Shown here: positions 63,401-64,000 of the stretch, one piece after another
How the letters are laid out: every line of letters starts with the position of its first letter
Numbering within the stretch: position 1 is the first letter of the stretch
DNA from: Phenylobacterium sp. Root1290
GTDB taxonomy: Bacteria; Pseudomonadota; Alphaproteobacteria; Caulobacterales; Caulobacteraceae
Assembly: GCF_001425305.1 (NCBI RefSeq)
Contig: NZ_LMEE01000002.1
Coordinates: forward strand, 258,191 to 322,190
Length of the DNA: 64,000 nucleotides
Reading direction: 5' to 3'
The notes under the pieces: generated by a model
The model's input: only the letters and a program-made list of their open reading frames with translations
The model's database searches: none
What the model was told of the DNA's origin: nothing
Translations under genes and position numbers: made by a program

Positions 63401-64000
63401 TGCTCGTCCTCGATTCGGTTGATGGTCAGCCCGGGCCCTGGGTACTCTTGGAGGGCTATCTCGGCGAAGGAACCCCCAACGATCATCGCCAGACCTTCAC
63501 ATTCCTGCGCGGTGCCTTTGTGACGCCGCGAGACATTCGAGCGCTCCATGGCGCGGTGAACGACACAGAGTATCCGGGCAACCGGAAAATTCCCGAGCCC
63601 CGCGAGGAGTACTACCTCTTCGCAGGCGAAATCGGATGGTCTGACAAGTATGGTCAGCGAAAGCTCGGAGGCATGGCGCGACCAGATGTAAGTGAGGCCT
63701 TTGACCGAAGTAAAACGATAGCAGTCACCAAACGCTACGGCGACATGGATGCCATCGAGAAAATGCGCCTGCTCGGCCGCTTTCGCGTCATCCTGAAAGG
63801 GAGGAAGGCAATACGCGAGGAAGCAATCGAACCTGATCCTGATCATCTGGTGACGGTGGAGACGTACGAGCACGTTGCAGGCGTGAAGCTTGAGGTGCCG
63901 GTCCGCGCCTTCAGTTGGGAGAGCCACCACAGCGAGGAAAATCAGGGTGGTGGCGCGACCTATCCATCCCCGGCAATGGTCGATCAATTGCGGCTGCGGA
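60406..64000 (+). CDS. Giant STAND/AAA-type NTPase, putative antiphage defence protein (3' end outside window)
   Basis: At least 1198 codons are open from the ATG at 60406 to the window edge with no stop. The N-terminus has AGPRYTPALDPN (about 33-44) followed by VEAFDAL, then a helical region. Walker A is GSWGTGKT (195-202), Walker B LILVDAINEG (266-275) and a sensor-like SCRTPFD (302-308). A long helical region precedes the C-terminal block DFGNYTIGRLV (about 853-863) and GKKYSWIAYFEVAGRL (about 924-939). The GxRYTP, DAxNEG and KYxWIA motifs recur in large prokaryotic STAND ATPases linked to defence (AVAST/Avs-like). No nuclease domain is recognised in the visible part. Composition is less GC-rich than the rest. 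An alternative start is 60427. Confidence 0.8.
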   Translation, partial: MWRINKEMLADEKLFGLSDLKRITEASIHRAGPRYTPALDPNAPNLRIAPLVEAFDALTYSGEFKVRLLKIESELREAWSRLSSPLRQALAKAGEASVLGAELLKRLRTQPPGSEPHLESELKTANDNVRSALWEYEAELDAVRTKHEKGSKERQSLDASIEETRRLGQTLAEQEEFVTSTAFRAIFNNRLFLRGSWGTGKTHLLCDIAHERIKLGQPTLLILAQTLPAGEDPLRAVVQSTGLGSDVDTALQVLNDLGEQAGGRALILVDAINEGDRVAWHEHLDRIASLVGDYPNVGLALSCRTPFDKQILKDSAEKNFAFADHMGFIDVEFDAQDEFFRYYDIPSPQLPLLAPEFSTPLFLKILCESIANLSRSAKMRRIKSFASGHKGMTKLLEDFVGQIGANIEKDFGLTPKACWRILKGHGDAAVTVGFAPKMAELMDDQIPRTDAVEIVSQVTKFNDVRAMALIARMANEGLLSEDSRYMNGAWLDTIRLPYQRFSDHLISRHLLARHLDVSSTAAIRNCFRPTKPLGRIFKTRSWGGYEMPGIVSAVMLEFPERVKRAVHKDRQELAFYIPTKLRSYELSQPFIEGLLWRDVDSFSKQTDKLVGAFLNAPQRETQESMLEALVGLASRPDHRYSADRLRRYLGAMEVTGRDLFWSEFLRAHGRSAAAYRVLDWVQRPGSQMEEATARNLITLISLFLTSNVRPFRDRATHCLVILGERFPDSLFAEVSRSFAFNDPYVRERMLAAAYGVLMRQWASAPDGLRAAALPLARELRDRLAGADDTPPIEHVLMRDYAQGFIELTARLWPSHADELRAEPRRVSSESVLRRPSRISEKSVKGADDAIHMDFGNYTIGRLVPGRSNYDYNHKGYRAIRRQIERRILDLGYDAERFRMIDRTISDRSFYGRQSSDGQKTDRYGKKYSWIAYFEVAGRLALRGRLPRQRETRVSDTDIDPSFPAAALMWKPPLPKLFSAPFTSAAGWLEHGPSPHYHDLLVLDSVDGQPGPWVLLEGYLGEGTPNDHRQTFTFLRGAFVTPRDIRALHGAVNDTEYPGNRKIPEPREEYYLFAGEIGWSDKYGQRKLGGMARPDVSEAFDRSKTIAVTKRYGDMDAIEKMRLLGRFRVILKGRKAIREEAIEPDPDHLVTVETYEHVAGVKLEVPVRAFSWESHHSEENQGGGATYPSPAMVDQLRLR

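Overview
The window is high-GC DNA with short intergenic gaps. It carries several TonB-dependent receptors (TBDRs) with EEIVVT-type TonB boxes and PQQ/cytochrome enzymes. It also has LysR-type regulators, EthD/VOC/SnoaL-type xenobiotic enzymes and REPIN-like CCTC/GGGGAGAGG repeats. Together these suggest an alphaproteobacterium of the Caulobacterales, most likely Phenylobacterium or Caulobacter. The genus is inferred from gene style, not from a marker gene. No rRNA, tRNA or CRISPR array was recognised.

Layout. 1-1.1 kb: the 5' end of an acyl-CoA synthetase gene and an SDR dehydrogenase. 1.1-6.9 kb: a TBDR, a cytochrome/PQQ dehydrogenase of polyvinyl-alcohol-dehydrogenase type and a serine-hydrolase lipoprotein resembling oxidised-PVA hydrolase, which together look like a polyol/diketone catabolic locus. 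7-8 kb: the tRNA hydroxylase TrhO. 8.1-25.1 kb: a large scavenging cluster. It holds a RutE-like nitroreductase, a rhodanese, two FMNH2-dependent monooxygenases, two aldo/keto reductases, an MFS exporter, a tautomerase, a complete Opp/Dpp-type ABC transporter with its lipoprotein receptor, a TBDR, a flavin reductase and an unrecognised 226-residue protein. Its two promoter regions share an inverted repeat, TCCTA-N8-ATAGGA, at 12219 and 25085, so I read it as one regulon.

25.5-33.9 kb: an acyl-CoA dehydrogenase, a small ABM monooxygenase, a GNAT protein, a TerB/J-domain protein, a fused hydantoinase/oxoprolinase carrying an in-frame repeat element, and a ParA-like ATPase. 34-37.3 kb: a 972-residue TBDR behind an AT-rich, repeat-filled promoter region. 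37.3-57.6 kb: small metabolic and regulatory genes. These include a LysR/azoreductase divergent pair, a DsbA-like protein, dodecin, an OMP, dienelactone hydrolase, a MocR regulator, VOC and HAD proteins, DUF3297, a siderophore-interacting protein, a flavoprotein/NTF2/kinase operon and several small secreted proteins. 57.7-59.4 kb: cytochrome c, cyclophilin, then a tandem array of ~160-bp REPIN-like units. 59.4-60.1 kb: a terminase-small-subunit-like protein with a duplicated helix-turn-helix module.

From 60.4 kb to the window edge runs one open frame of at least 1198 codons, visibly less GC-rich than the rest. It encodes a P-loop STAND-type NTPase whose N-terminal, NTPase and C-terminal motifs resemble large antiphage (AVAST/Avs-like) ATPases. 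It is the best candidate for a little-described system here, and its 3' end and any partner genes lie outside the window.

Other oddities are four convergent gene pairs that share a CTAG stop overlap, a probable CTG start codon in a HAD phosphatase, and a frameshifted SDR remnant beside dodecin.
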